A stretch of 64,000 nucleotides of DNA from assembly GCA_037126765.1 (NCBI GenBank), contig JBBCBC010000007.1, positions 28,281,667 to 28,345,666 on the forward strand, read 5' to 3'. The position numbers and the translations under genes are program-made. How positions within the stretch are numbered: position 1 is the first letter of the stretch; each line of letters opens with the position of its first letter. Under the pieces are notes generated by a model, which did not search any database, was not told the origin of the DNA, and worked only from the letters and a program-made list of their open reading frames with translations. The stretch is from Stenogyne calaminthoides (taxonomy: Eukaryota; Streptophyta; Magnoliopsida; Lamiales; Lamiaceae). Shown one piece after another: positions 35,975 through 45,899 of the stretch.

Positions 35975-37031
35975 GCTGAACTGAAATAAATAACTATATG
36001 CAAAAGCACAAGTATATCACAAGATTCGATCACATGCATCATATTAAAATCTCAATTAATTATTTAAACATACTTAGTAATTTTGAAGGTGAGATTTTTC
36101 CATTTGGCAACTCTCATGCAAACACATTTAAACAAATTAAATAAAGCATAAGATAACACAAATAAATCAAGCAAAACAGAAAAATAAACATATTGGGCAC
36201 AAATTCTCCAATTGTCATGGTTTGATTTTTCTTGGCTTGACCTTGAAGAAACACTTCTCGAATTTCTCCCACTCGATCGTCTCAAAAAATACTTCGACTC
36301 GAAATGCCACGCCAAGCAAATTTCCAATCGGGATGCACGCCAAGATCCGCGGCCGCTATTTATATACCGCTCTCAGCAACCTCGGCACCGCCCGGCGGGC
36401 CAGCGCCAACCAAAGTGCCTCGGCAAGAAGAAGATTCGGCAAGCGCGCGCAAGATCCAAGATAAATCAAGACGCGACGCCGCCTTTCGCCCGCCCGCCGC
36501 CCACGACCCGGCGGCCCCGCCGTCCCCAGCGCGCCCGCGTGCGGCGGCGTCCATCCGCTCGGCCCGATGTGCACACGGTGCAGCGTGTGCCTTTTGTGCC
36601 CGCCCGTTGCTTGTTACATTCGCTCGCTCCTCGGCGCCTCGGCCTCGCCTGCGCCCCGTGCGTGCCCGGTAGCGCCACGCACGCCACGTTTCGATTTTTG
36701 TCCTCTAATTCTTTCGTCTCGTCCTCGTTTTCGATCCGGTTACAATTTATTTACAAAAAATAAATAAACCTAGATCTAGACTAGTCTATTACATTGATCA
36801 AATCAAACAAATTCTAATCTACTCGTGGATTTTTCACGAGGCAAAAGCGAATCCGAAGCGAATCGAATTAAAAAACACGGTTTATATGCATGCATAAACA
36901 CATTAAATTCCATGACAATTGGATACTGCAAAATAGATCTAGCAATTCTACTATCCAATTTCAAATTTAATGTCCATGAATTAAATTACAATTTAAATAA
37001 TTGAGTCTAAACCGCGTGGCTCGATACAGCT
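35975..37031 (-). other. 5' leader of the minus-strand copia element, including the PBS
   Basis: About 1.06 kb between the LTR and gag. The PBS side reads, on the minus strand, CTGTATCGAGCC just after the LTR end, a diverged form of TGGTATCAGAGCC. A possible 3' splice site TTATTTATTTCAG lies just before the gag ATG, so an intron in the leader is possible but unproven. A GC-rich block occupies 36,330-36,690. Confidence 0.65.
36330..36690. other. GC-rich island within the copia leader
   Basis: About 360 bases strikingly rich in G and C (GCGGCCGC, CCCGCCCGCCGCCCACG, GCGCCCGCGTGCGGCGG) inside very AT-rich DNA. ORFs occur on both strands because stop codons are rare in such sequence; none shows a known domain and composition is low-complexity Arg/Ala/Pro. 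It may be a captured host fragment or a structured leader. Confidence 0.85.
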
Positions 37032-38870
37032 TGTTGGGGAATAAGTTGCACATATCTATTCGGGGTGAATATTTAAATACAAATTTAATTCTTTAATTAT
37101 TACTAGCATGAATTAATCCTATATTAATTCAAATAATAATCCAACAACATATCATGCATATAATAATTCACGTAAAACCTACGCATGTGGAATTCTACGA
37201 GTTTACGTGAACGTACCTCTTGGGATGCAAACGGTATGGCTGATTAGACTAGTCGCAAGGACTTCCCAAGTATTCCCTTAGTCCTCGTTCTACTATCCGG
37301 TGGAAGGATTCTTGTGAACGATTTAACAAAAGGAAAAATAAATATGTTGCACCACCTTTGTGGATTTACTAATTTTTCCAGCACATGGAATTGTACTTGG
37401 GAATGAAAGAATCATCCCCTATTTATAGGTGTGAGGTGGTCGAAATTTTTGATGAAAAATCAATGTGGGAAAAGACTTTTCTTGATCACCAAGAAATCTT
37501 GAATATATCTCCTATATTCTTTTTCCCATAATTAAAATATTCCACAAAAATCCCACCTCCTCAAATTATGGAATTATTTTCGAAAATATAGTCTTGCAAG
37601 AAACCAAGATTTGGATCTTCTTGAATTTATGAGATATTCTCGTATTTCAAGAAATACATATCTTCCATAATATCTTTTCAAGAAAATCAAGAAAATCTTT
37701 CTTGCCCTATATCTTCAAATTTCCGAAAACACTATATAGATAACCAAGTTGGAGATTTCTTGAATTTAATGAGATAATCTTGTATTCCAAGAATACATAT
37801 CTTCATTCCATAACAAAATTCAAAGAAAATCTTTCTCCCAACTATATCTATAATTTTCGAAATTTTATAGGAAAAATAAGCAACAATATTTATTTTATTT
37901 TAATCACCTTTTCAGTTAATGGACTATATGTTGGGCTACTGGGGGGCCTTTAGGAGAATTAAGATTGGACCTTCTAATGGACCTTGAATATCTAATATTG
38001 AGCCACAATATAATTCAAGCCCATAAATATTAATTAATCCAACTACATAATTAATATTGCACTATCCATCTTAACCCATATTACAGTCAATATGACTCCT
38101 GGTCATTATTTCCCGTGTTTAAGATTATCTAGCCCATTAATTAATTCAAGCCACTGAAATAACTTTCCATTAATTAATATCTTTTATCTTTGGTCAAGGA
38201 ACAGTTAAACATTATTATCCATACCGAAAACTAATTCCACTTGCAAGATTTGGTATGATAAAGCTTATGAACCTCCCAAGGGGGCAAATCAAACAAGCGT
38301 ACTTGCACACGATTCTTCGTATTAAATCTTAGCAATCACATGTGACTAATAATATTGCCCAAGATAAAAAATATTGAATCTCATTGATTCGCTACCCATG
38401 ATAAGTCAAAGCAATAGTTACCAATCCCACGTGATCCTATTTAAGGAACGAAGGTTAAGAAATAACGAACGACTGAGGTCTAATTCTTCCTTGTTCATTC
38501 AAGAATTTATCCTCCCAGAGGTCCTATTCGAAGGCATCGGTCATGCACTCATCGTAATCTCTTGGTCAAGACAAGCCAATCTGAGCCTTACACTTCAACC
38601 TTTCACGATGGGTTGTTAATTTCCATCTAGGTCGTGAATAGAGTACTTTTAGTTACAAGGAACTGTTAATTTAATCTTCTGTGATCTGGTATCACTAAAT
38701 TAACTACAATGTAACACGTACGACTTATTGAACAATTATGCAAGAAATATATGTAACATTCAAATAATATTTAAAGCATCAGTGTAAACAAATTTATTCA
38801 GTAAATAAGTCTGAAAATTCAGTTTCGATTATACAAAGTAAAAAGCATACTTTCAAAGATAATCCCAACA
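37032..38870 (-). repeat. 5' LTR of the 30-39 kb copia element
   Basis: 1839 bases, starting TGTTGGGGAATAAG and ending ATAATCCCAACA on the plus strand, almost identical on reading to 30,213-32,052. TATA-like CTATTTATAG at 37,420-37,429 is the complement of CTATAAATAG. The TSD ACCTC follows at 38,871-38,875. Confidence 0.94.
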
Positions 38871-39182
38871 ACCTCCTCTTCCGATCCGGGTCATCCGATC
38901 AGTTATCCGTCATCGATCTTCCGATCACGGTGGCTTAGCTTTTTTTTTTCTTCCGATTTTGCTCAAATTTCATCGCTTAACTCCGGAACTCATCTTATTT
39001 CATCCGATCTCGATCGGTCTCATCAGTAGCCTCGTCTGATCTCGATCGTCTTCATCTAATTTCATGAGTTCCCCCTCAACTTGTTCACTCGTTCCCCCTC
39101 ATCTTGTTATCTGTAGATTAGCTTCAAAAACACAAGTTGATAATGTTTTGGCATAATTCATCAAAACTAAAATATCCCAACA

Positions 39183-41058
39183 TAGATGATACAGAAAAGA
39201 AATCTGAGAAGGAGAAGGAACCTCATGAGACATCGAGAAAGAGAAGGAAACCGAGAGTCGATGGGGATGATATCGATCTTTGAACCAACTGATATCAGAC
39301 AACTTCAGACTAAAGTTAGCATTCTTCAGGTACCTTTTGGCACTGTTATACATTATGCCAAAGTTACTGAAGTACCTAGCGTTAAATATGATGTTTATGA
39401 TATGCAGACTGAGGCTCAGTTGGAGCACCCAGTTCAGTTGGAACATATTGTACAAACTCCAGTGGTTGATTTCACACCAATCCTGGATGAGTTAAAGAAG
39501 ATAGAGCCAAGGATGGAAGAGATACTGGCAAGTCAATCTCAAAATCTTGAGAATCTAAGCTCTTCATCAGGCATGCTGCAAACAATTTTCACATACAAGA
39601 TGACTCAGATGGAGTTAGTCCTGGCTGCTCAAAATCAGAAAATGGAGAACCTGAGTTCATCATCTGATACGCTTCAATCAACTCTATCGGGTAAATTAGC
39701 TACATTAGATGGAAATATTGATGGAGTACATACAGAGCTTAATGCCAACATGAAGCAAATGTATCAAGAAAGAACTGCCTATCTTGAAGCCAAACTGATT
39801 GAGAAGAATGATCTGATGATCAAAACAGCTGTTGAGGAAATGGGCTCTCTGCTCATGACCAAGATGACAGAGATGATGCATGATGTCTTCTCAAAGTAGT
39901 TTGCTGCCCTTTCGGATGAGTTCTCAATGGCCAAAAACTACATGATGAGGCTAGAAGACGAGCATGATCAGTTGGCGGGGGAAGTGCGTAGTATGAGCAA
40001 GGAGCAATACTATATGGATACTGCACTGACTCAACTACTCCCAAGGTATGTTGCCAAAAAGGGGGAAAGGCCTGGTGGTAAATTAAGTGAGTTGTTGGCA
40101 CAAACCTTGGAGAGAAAGGATAAAAAAGAAGCTGAAGGAAAGAAAATTTTGGATGCCTTGAGTGAGATTGAAGCCACTGAGAAACTAAAGTTTGCAGAAG
40201 CTGAGAAACCTACCTTCACTCAGACAAATGATCAGATCACTGAGGAAGTAATTACTGAGAAAATGAGTGATAGAAGGATGGTTGAAACAAGCAAGGCAGA
40301 AGAAGAACAAGCCAGACCAGAAAAGAGAAAAGCAGTTGCCTTTGTTGAAACTTAAAAGAAGGAAAGAGCAAAGGTAGCTAAACCTACTCAGAGGAAGCTG
40401 ATTATGGAATTTGAAGAATCAGATGAAGAACCAGAAAAGGAAACTGAAACTCAACCAGAGACTTTTGATACCAAGAAGACTCTGAAGGCCCTGCAGGTTG
40501 AAAAGGAGAAAAGAACTGCTACTTCAGTATCTGGTGCTCCTCTGATCAGAAAGAAGAAAGAAGAAGAACAGAAGAGAAGAGGTGGATTTAAAAAAGTTTC
40601 TAAGCAAAAGGAGAGGTACAGAAAAGACTCAGAAATGGCCACATATTGACAAGTGGATGCCTCTACAGTTCAATGATGCATGGGAAGAGATTAAGAGAAC
40701 CTTCTGGTTCTATTATGAGATTATGATAGAATGGAGGGGGAGCAGCTCAGATAAGAATGAAGCCTTCATTGAGTACTTACTGTCATTCTATCCTAAGTAC
40801 CTGCAAAGTTGGATCAACATGGCAGATGAAGGAAACACTCAGATAGTAGCCCCTGGTCCATACATGTACCCAACTCCTAGGTTTGAGAATGACTATGTAA
40901 ATGAGGCAGCCATTTCTCAGGAAATAGCCCAGTATGCCATCCAGTTAGGCTTAACAGGAAATAACCCTAAAATCATCAAGGAAAGAGATGAACTGAAGAA
41001 GAGATACTACAGGATGTTCAACCTGGAAGTGCCAGAGGATGAAGTGGAAGAAGATTGA
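39183..41058 (+). pseudogene. Extra ORF of the SIRE-like element, 3' part
   Basis: Continuation of the ORF from 27,086 after the inserted DNA. Frame 39,186-39,899, then after one stop 39,927-40,355 and 40,404-40,649, all in one frame; a frameshift near 40,600 leads into 40,582-41,058, ending EVPEDEVEED. About residues 110-190 of the first segment contain two copies of a heptad-like unit (QSQNLENLSSSSGMLQ and QNQKMENLSSSSDTLQ), suggesting a coiled coil. The C-terminal 150 residues (WPHIDKWMPLQFNDAWEE, NEAFIEYLLSFYPKYLQSW, AQYAIQLGLTGNNPKIIKER) look folded and are repeated in a second copy at 43,164-43,885. Function unknown; no transmembrane segment seen. Confidence 0.75.
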
Positions 41059-41324
41059 AGACTATGTACTTCTGTTTTAAATTCAGTTGTTTTTTACTTT
41101 TCATTGTAATCTATAAACTCTTATCCTACATCAATGAAAATTTATCTTTATGCTCAAAGATAATATCTCATTATCTTTTTACATGTCTTGATATGCCAGA
41201 TTGTTAAAGAAATTGTTGGGAAAAATTGCCATTTTGGTTTGTAATAGATAAACTGAAACCTGAGTATAGGTTAGGTTTTCTTAAATGTAAGAAGATGGTT
41301 TTGGCATCATCAAAAGGGGGAAAT
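41059..41324 (+). promoter_or_regulatory. 3' untranslated region and polypurine tract of the SIRE-like element
   Basis: After the stop there are 250 non-coding bases (AATGAAAATTTATC, GATAATATCTCATTATC), ending in the PPT CAAAAGGGGGAAAT directly before the LTR start TGTTGGGAG at 41,325. Confidence 0.85.
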
Positions 41325-43163
41325 TGTTGGGAGATGAATTTAATAAAGAAGTTTTGATTAGATCCCAAAACCCCTGAGTATGACATGTTTAGGATAATCT
41401 TGATAGACTGAGTCAGGTTTCAGTATAAATTGTTCAGGAAGATATCTGCACCATGTATAGTCAGCAGATATATATCAGGTTAGATTTTGAAGATGCTGAA
41501 GAACTGAAGACTCAGGAAATACTTAGTAATTAAAGAATCAGTAGAACTGAAGACTCAGAATGTACTTAAGACTCAATAAGTTACTGAAGACACTGAAGAT
41601 TCAGTAGTTACTGAAAACTCAGTAAGATACTGAATACTCAGTATAACCTGAATGTTCAGAGGCACTGAATAATATCTATCTGAATACTACAAAACTGAGA
41701 AAAACGCACGTGTTTAGAAAAGTAGATATTGCCCAAAACATTCTAGTGCAGACAAAAGGAACTAAGTCTAAGTGTTGTTTAAGGTTGTCTCATTCAGAGA
41801 GATTGACCAAAAAGAGTCGTTATGTTTGTTTACATTCACTGAAGACAAGAACCAATCAGAGGAAGACAACACTGTACTTTACTGACACTGAAAGCGACAG
41901 GACCCTGAATTATGTCAGTAGTACTAAGTTCCAGACTGCAAAAATTGGTGATTGCCTACATGGCTGCATATTTCCTAAAACATGCAAGGGAGTGTTCAAA
42001 CCCTAAATATAGTCGTTCATCAAACACCAGAAGAGAAACCCTTGATACTATCTCCTCCAACAGATAGTTTTTCAAGAGTAACCTTGGTGAAGGTTGCCTA
42101 TAAATACCAGTGACCTTCTACATTGAGAGGTTATGGGAAATTTCAAGCAACTCAAGAGCTCATTCGTATTATTGCAAATTGAAGCACTCAAAAAACCTAG
42201 AATTTCCCAAGTGTTTCACATTGGAGAGAGCTCATTCACTAAGCCTAGATTGATAAGAAATATCCAAAGCTTAGTAGAGATATCCTAGCCTTTGCATCTG
42301 TTCTTATTGTAAAGGATATCTCACCCTAGTTGGAAACCAACCCAAAACCCAAACCCTTTGTTAAGGTAGTTTGTGTGTGATTTGTTGGTGAGTTAGAGTT
42401 GTAAAGAGTTAGTAAGCTATAGTTAGTTAGCCAGAAAACTATAGAGAAGAAGTTAGTAAGCTACTTGTGGTAGTCTGAACACTTGTGTGTGTTTAAGTTA
42501 GTAAGCTGCAGTGAGTCTGCCAGAAAACTCAAGGTAGAAAAGTGAGTAAGCTACAGTGAGTTAGCCTGAAAGCTTTAGGAAGTGGTTAAGGAATTTCTCT
42601 GAAGATCAGAGAGAGTGGACGTAGGAGCTTGAGTCTCTGAACCACTATAATTGCTGTGTTGTTTTCTTTCTGTACTGCATTATTATCTGTTGCATGTTTT
42701 TCACTGAAAGCATATTTCACTGATATTCAGTTGGAACCAATCCACTGAACTTGCATCAAATTGATCACAGCCTTAATCACTGTTTTATTAAAGAGAAGAT
42801 TTTCAGCAAAGCTAAAACGAGTATAAACTTAGGGCCAACCATTCCGCACACTTGAGTAGCTAGAACAGATAGTTACCAAACTGAACTAACTCTACTGAGT
42901 GTTCAGTAAGATAATTATCTGATCCAAGCTCCTTAGGATCTCTGATAAATTCAGGATCAGTTGGGCTAATCTGATGCTTCTAAAAGTAGCTAAGGATCAT
43001 TGGCTCAGTAGACTTTGACTCAGGGCAATCCGTGCTTCTCAGGGCAAAATTATCAGGATAACCTGACCCATCTGACCTCAGTGAAAGAAAAGTTTTAAAA
43101 ATCACTGAACACGTGTATTCCCCCCCCATACACGTGTGAGACTCGTTAGCACCGGGACCAACA
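41325..43163 (+). repeat. 3' LTR of the SIRE-like element (LTR-A), 1839 bp
   Basis: Starts TGTTGGGAGATG after the PPT, ends CACCGGGACCAACA. TATA box TATAAATA at 42,099-42,106. Downstream GTAGGAGCTTGAGTC and GAACCACTATAA are in the R-U5 part. A hairpin of ACACGTGTAT and its complement with a T plus C8 loop lies at 43,109-43,137. The LTR is not followed by a target duplication or host DNA but by extra-ORF sequence. No gene inside. Confidence 0.9.
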
Positions 43164-43885
43164 TTATTGATTTCTCTGAACATGAAGAGGATGAAACTCA
43201 GAAAGAGACAGAAACTGAATCTGAGACACTGCTTCAAGAAGGTTTTAGAACCTATGACACAAGTACTCAGGTCAAGAATTTTGACTGGCATAACAAGCTC
43301 ATTGCCCTGCGTGCTGAAAAAGAGAAAAGGCAAGCAATGTATGTATCAGGTGCAGAGCTAACCAGGAAGAAGAAAGAAGAAGAGCAGAGCAGAAGAGGAA
43401 GGTTTATGAACTTTATGGGGAAGAGATGGGGCAAGTCCAAAAGACAGACTAGAGTGCAGAAATGGCCACACATTGATAAATGGATGCCACTCCAAATCAA
43501 TGATGCTTGGGGAGAGGTTAAGAGAACCTTCTGGTTCAATCATGATGTTAAGCAGGAATGGAGAGGAGGAAGCCCTGACCGCAATGAAGCATTCCTAGAA
43601 TATTTGCTGACTTTTTATTCTGAATATCTACAGAAGTGGGTAAATCTAGCTGATGAACACAATGTGTCTCTAAAGGCACCAAGTCAGTACAAATACCTAG
43701 CACCTAGATTCAGCACAGGAGTCATCAATGAAGCTTCTATTGCCAAAGAAGTTGCTGAGTATACTGTTCAGTTGGGACTGACAGGTAGCAATCAAGAAAT
43801 CATCAAGGAGAGGGATGAATTGAAGAAGAGATATTATTGTATGTTCAATCTTGAAGTCCCTGATAATGAGGTGGAAGAAGATTGA
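43164..43885 (+). pseudogene. Second copy of the extra-ORF C-terminus
   Basis: An open frame to the stop at 43,885 starts directly at the end of LTR-A (IIDFSEHEEDETQKETETES) and ends EVPDNEVEED. It is homologous in line with 40,404-41,058: RTYDTSTQVKNFDWHNKL (an added stretch), KKKEEEQSRRG, VQKWPHIDKWMPLQINDAW, NEAFLEYLLTFYSEYLQKW, IIKERDELKKRYYCMFNLEV. Unlike the first copy it has no stop or frameshift over about 240 codons. It lacks everything upstream (gag, pol), so it is the 3' tail of another element of the same family, joined at an LTR boundary. Confidence 0.8.
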
Positions 43886-44154
43886 AGACTTTTACTTTAT
43901 GTGTATGTTTTTTTTTTTGAAAGTTCATTGTAAGTTGTAATGACTATCCACTGATCAATGAAAAGTTTATCTTTTATGCTCAAAGATAATATCTCATTAT
44001 CTTCTTACATGTCTTTAACTATTTGATATGCCTTTGTGTTTGAAATTATCAGGTTATGCTATTTTAAACTGTAATAGATAACTGAAACCTGAGTGTAGGT
44101 TAGGTTTTCTTAAATGTAACAAGATGGTTTTGGCATCATCAAAAAGGGGGAAAT
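43886..44154 (+). promoter_or_regulatory. 3' untranslated region and PPT of the second element tail
   Basis: Parallels 41,059-41,324 (GATAATATCTCATTATC, GGTTTTGGCATCATC) and ends in AAAAAGGGGGAAAT before the LTR start at 44,155. Confidence 0.85.
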
Positions 44155-45899
44155 TGTTGGGAGATGAATTTAATAAAGAGTTTTGATTAGATATCAAAAC
44201 CCCTGAGTATGACATGTTCAGGATGATCTTGATAGTCTGAGAGTAAGGTTTCAGTATAGAATAGTTAAAAGAAGATATGTGCACTATGTATAGTCAGCAT
44301 ATATTAATCAGGTTTAGATACTGAAGACTCAGAAGACACTGAAGACTCAGAAGACACTGAAGACTCTGAAGATACTGAAGACTCAGAAGATACTGAAGAC
44401 TCAGTAGTTATTGAAGACTCAGGAATACCTGAATGTTCCGAGGCACTGAAGAAATATCTATCTGAATACATACAAAACTGAGGAAAATGAACATTTATAG
44501 ATATTGCCAAAAACATACAAGTGCAGACAAAAGGAACTAAAACTAAGTGTTGTTTAAGGTTGTCTCATTCAGAGAGATTGACCTAAAAGAGCCGTTTTGT
44601 TTGTCTACATTCACTGAAGACAAGAACCAATCAGAGGAAGACAACACTGTACTTTACTGACACTGAAAGAGACAGGACACATAATTTTGTCAGTAGTACT
44701 ATTTTCCAGACTGCAAAAAAAAATTGGTGATTGGCTACATGGCTGCATATTACCTAAAACATGCAAGAGAGTGTTCAAACCCTAAAAATAGTCGTTCATC
44801 AATAATCAGAAGAGGAAACTCTTGATGCTATCTCTTCCAACGGATAGTTTTTCAAGTGTGACCTTGGAGAAGTTGCCTATAAATACCAGTGACCTTCAAC
44901 AGTGAGAGGTTACGGGGAAATCAAAGCAACTCAAGAGCTCATTCGTATTCTTGCAAATTGAAGCACTCGAAAACCCTATTATTTCCCAAATGTTTTCATA
45001 TTGAAGAGAGCTCACTACACTAAGCCTAGATTTGATAGATATATCCAAAGCTTAGTAGAGATATCCTAGCCTTTGCATTTGTTCTTATTGTAAAGGATAT
45101 CTCACCCTAGTTGGAAACCAACCCAAACCCAAACCCTTTGATAAGGTAGTTTGAGTGTGTGTGATTTGTTGGTGAGTTAGAGTTGTAAAGAGTGAGTAAG
45201 TCTGCGGGTTAATTAGCCGTAAAAACTCTAGAGAAGAAGCGAGTAAACTGTTTTAGAAAGTCAGAAAGCTTTGTGTGTGTTGAGTTAGTAAGCTGCAGTG
45301 AGTCAGCCAAAAAACTCAAGGTAGAAAAGTTAGTAAACTGCAGTGAGTCAGTCTCAAAGCTTTAGGAGAAGTGAGTTAAGGAATTTCTCTGAAGATCAGA
45401 GAGAGTGGACGTAGGAGCTTGAGTCTCCGAACCACTATAATTGCTGTGTTGTTTGCTTTTACATCTTGCATTATATACATTGCATAAATTTCCTTCGAAA
45501 GCATATTTTCTTCGATATTCAGTTGGAACCAATCCACTGAACTTGCATCAAACTGATCACAGCCTTAACCACTGATTTATTAAAGGAAGAAGATTTTCAG
45601 CAAACCATTCCACACTCTTGATTAGCTAGAACAGATAGTTACCAAACTTAATTAACTCTACTGAGTTTTCAGTAAGATAATTATCTGATCCATGCTTCTC
45701 AGGATCTCTGATAAAATTCAGGATCAGCTCAGGATCACTGTCTCAGTAGACTTTGACTTCGTAGGCGATTTGTGCTTCTCGGGATAAAATTCTTAGGACA
45801 TCGACCCTCCGATCTCAAGAAAGAAAAGTTTAAAAAAAAAATCAACACGAACACGTGTATTCCCCCATACGTGTAAGACTCGTTTGCACGGGACCAACA
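44155..45899 (+). repeat. LTR-B of the same SIRE-like family, 1745 bp
   Basis: Starts TGTTGGGAGATG, ends CACGGGACCAACA at 45,899. TATA box TATAAATA at 44,878-44,885. Colinear with LTR-A but clearly more diverged, with small deletions and an added 18-bp repeat tract. The last 140 bases show repeated CTG or CAG to CG differences relative to LTR-A and reduced hairpin arms. Confidence 0.9.
44320..44409. repeat. Five-copy 18-bp minisatellite in LTR-B
   Basis: Units ACTGAAGACTCAGAAGAC and variants at 44,320, 44,338, 44,356, 44,374 and 44,392, all 18 bases. LTR-A has only scattered ACTGAAGACTCAG motifs here, so the array expanded in this copy or family branch. It makes a Ser-rich ORF on the minus strand that is not a gene. 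Confidence 0.92.

Larger units (their letters stand above)
30213..38870 (-). mobile_element. Complete-length Ty1/copia retrotransposon (minus strand), 8.66 kb, with TSD
   Basis: Two LTRs of 1840 and 1839 bases (30,213-32,052 and 37,032-38,870) flank a minus-strand interior with PPT next to the left LTR and a degenerate Met-tRNA-type PBS next to the right LTR. Domain order from right to left is leader, gag, protease, integrase, RT, RNase H, which is copia. The two LTRs are almost identical on reading, so the insertion is young relative to its surroundings, yet the coding region has stops and lost motifs, so it was probably mobilised by proteins from another copy. Perfect 5-bp duplication ACCTC on both sides. 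The left LTR starts ATTTGGGG where the right starts TGTTGGGG, so one terminus is mutated. Confidence 0.93.
28810..39182 (-). mobile_element. Solo LTR (minus strand), about 1.71 kb, split by a nested copia element
   Basis: Plus-strand ends are TGCTGGTCCCG at 28,810 and ATATCCCAACA at 39,182, a TG...CA pair whose minus-strand reading starts TGTTGGG and ends GGGACCAGCA. Flanks GAGAT (28,805-28,809) and TAGAT (39,183-39,187) match at 4 of 5 bases, a plausible target duplication. Removing it rejoins the extra ORF: acidic/basic KDKDKGD to the left continues into DTEKKSEKEKEPHE to the right. It consists of 28,810-30,212 and 38,876-39,182; no internal coding region of its own is present. Motifs TTATAGTGGTTCGGA and CCAACTGGACTTAG are shared with 18,990-20,200. 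Confidence 0.8.
20245..43163 (+). mobile_element. SIRE/Maximus-like Ty1/copia retrotransposon, nested and degenerate
   Basis: Order on the plus strand: 5' LTR remnant, PBS, gag, protease, integrase, RT, RNase H, a long extra ORF, PPT and a 3' LTR of about 1.84 kb. Domain order (integrase before RT) defines copia. The gag type, the extra ORF between pol and the 3' LTR, and the RNase H motif GTCQFLGSK fit the SIRE/Maximus lineage; the lineage call is by recall of family features. It is interrupted by a solo LTR and a second copia element (28,810-39,182). Coding parts carry many stops and frameshifts. Whether 5' and 3' LTRs are from one insertion is likely but unproven, because the 5' LTR keeps only its last 0.2 kb. 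Confidence 0.8.

Noticed and set aside
36212..36763. 183-codon Arg/Pro-rich plus-strand ORF
   Set aside because: It lies antisense in the copia leader, has no domain, and is explained by few stop codons in the GC-rich island; the other frames and strand are equally open.
44304..44516. Ser-Val repeat protein on the minus strand
   Set aside because: It is the translation of the 18-bp minisatellite inside LTR-B.
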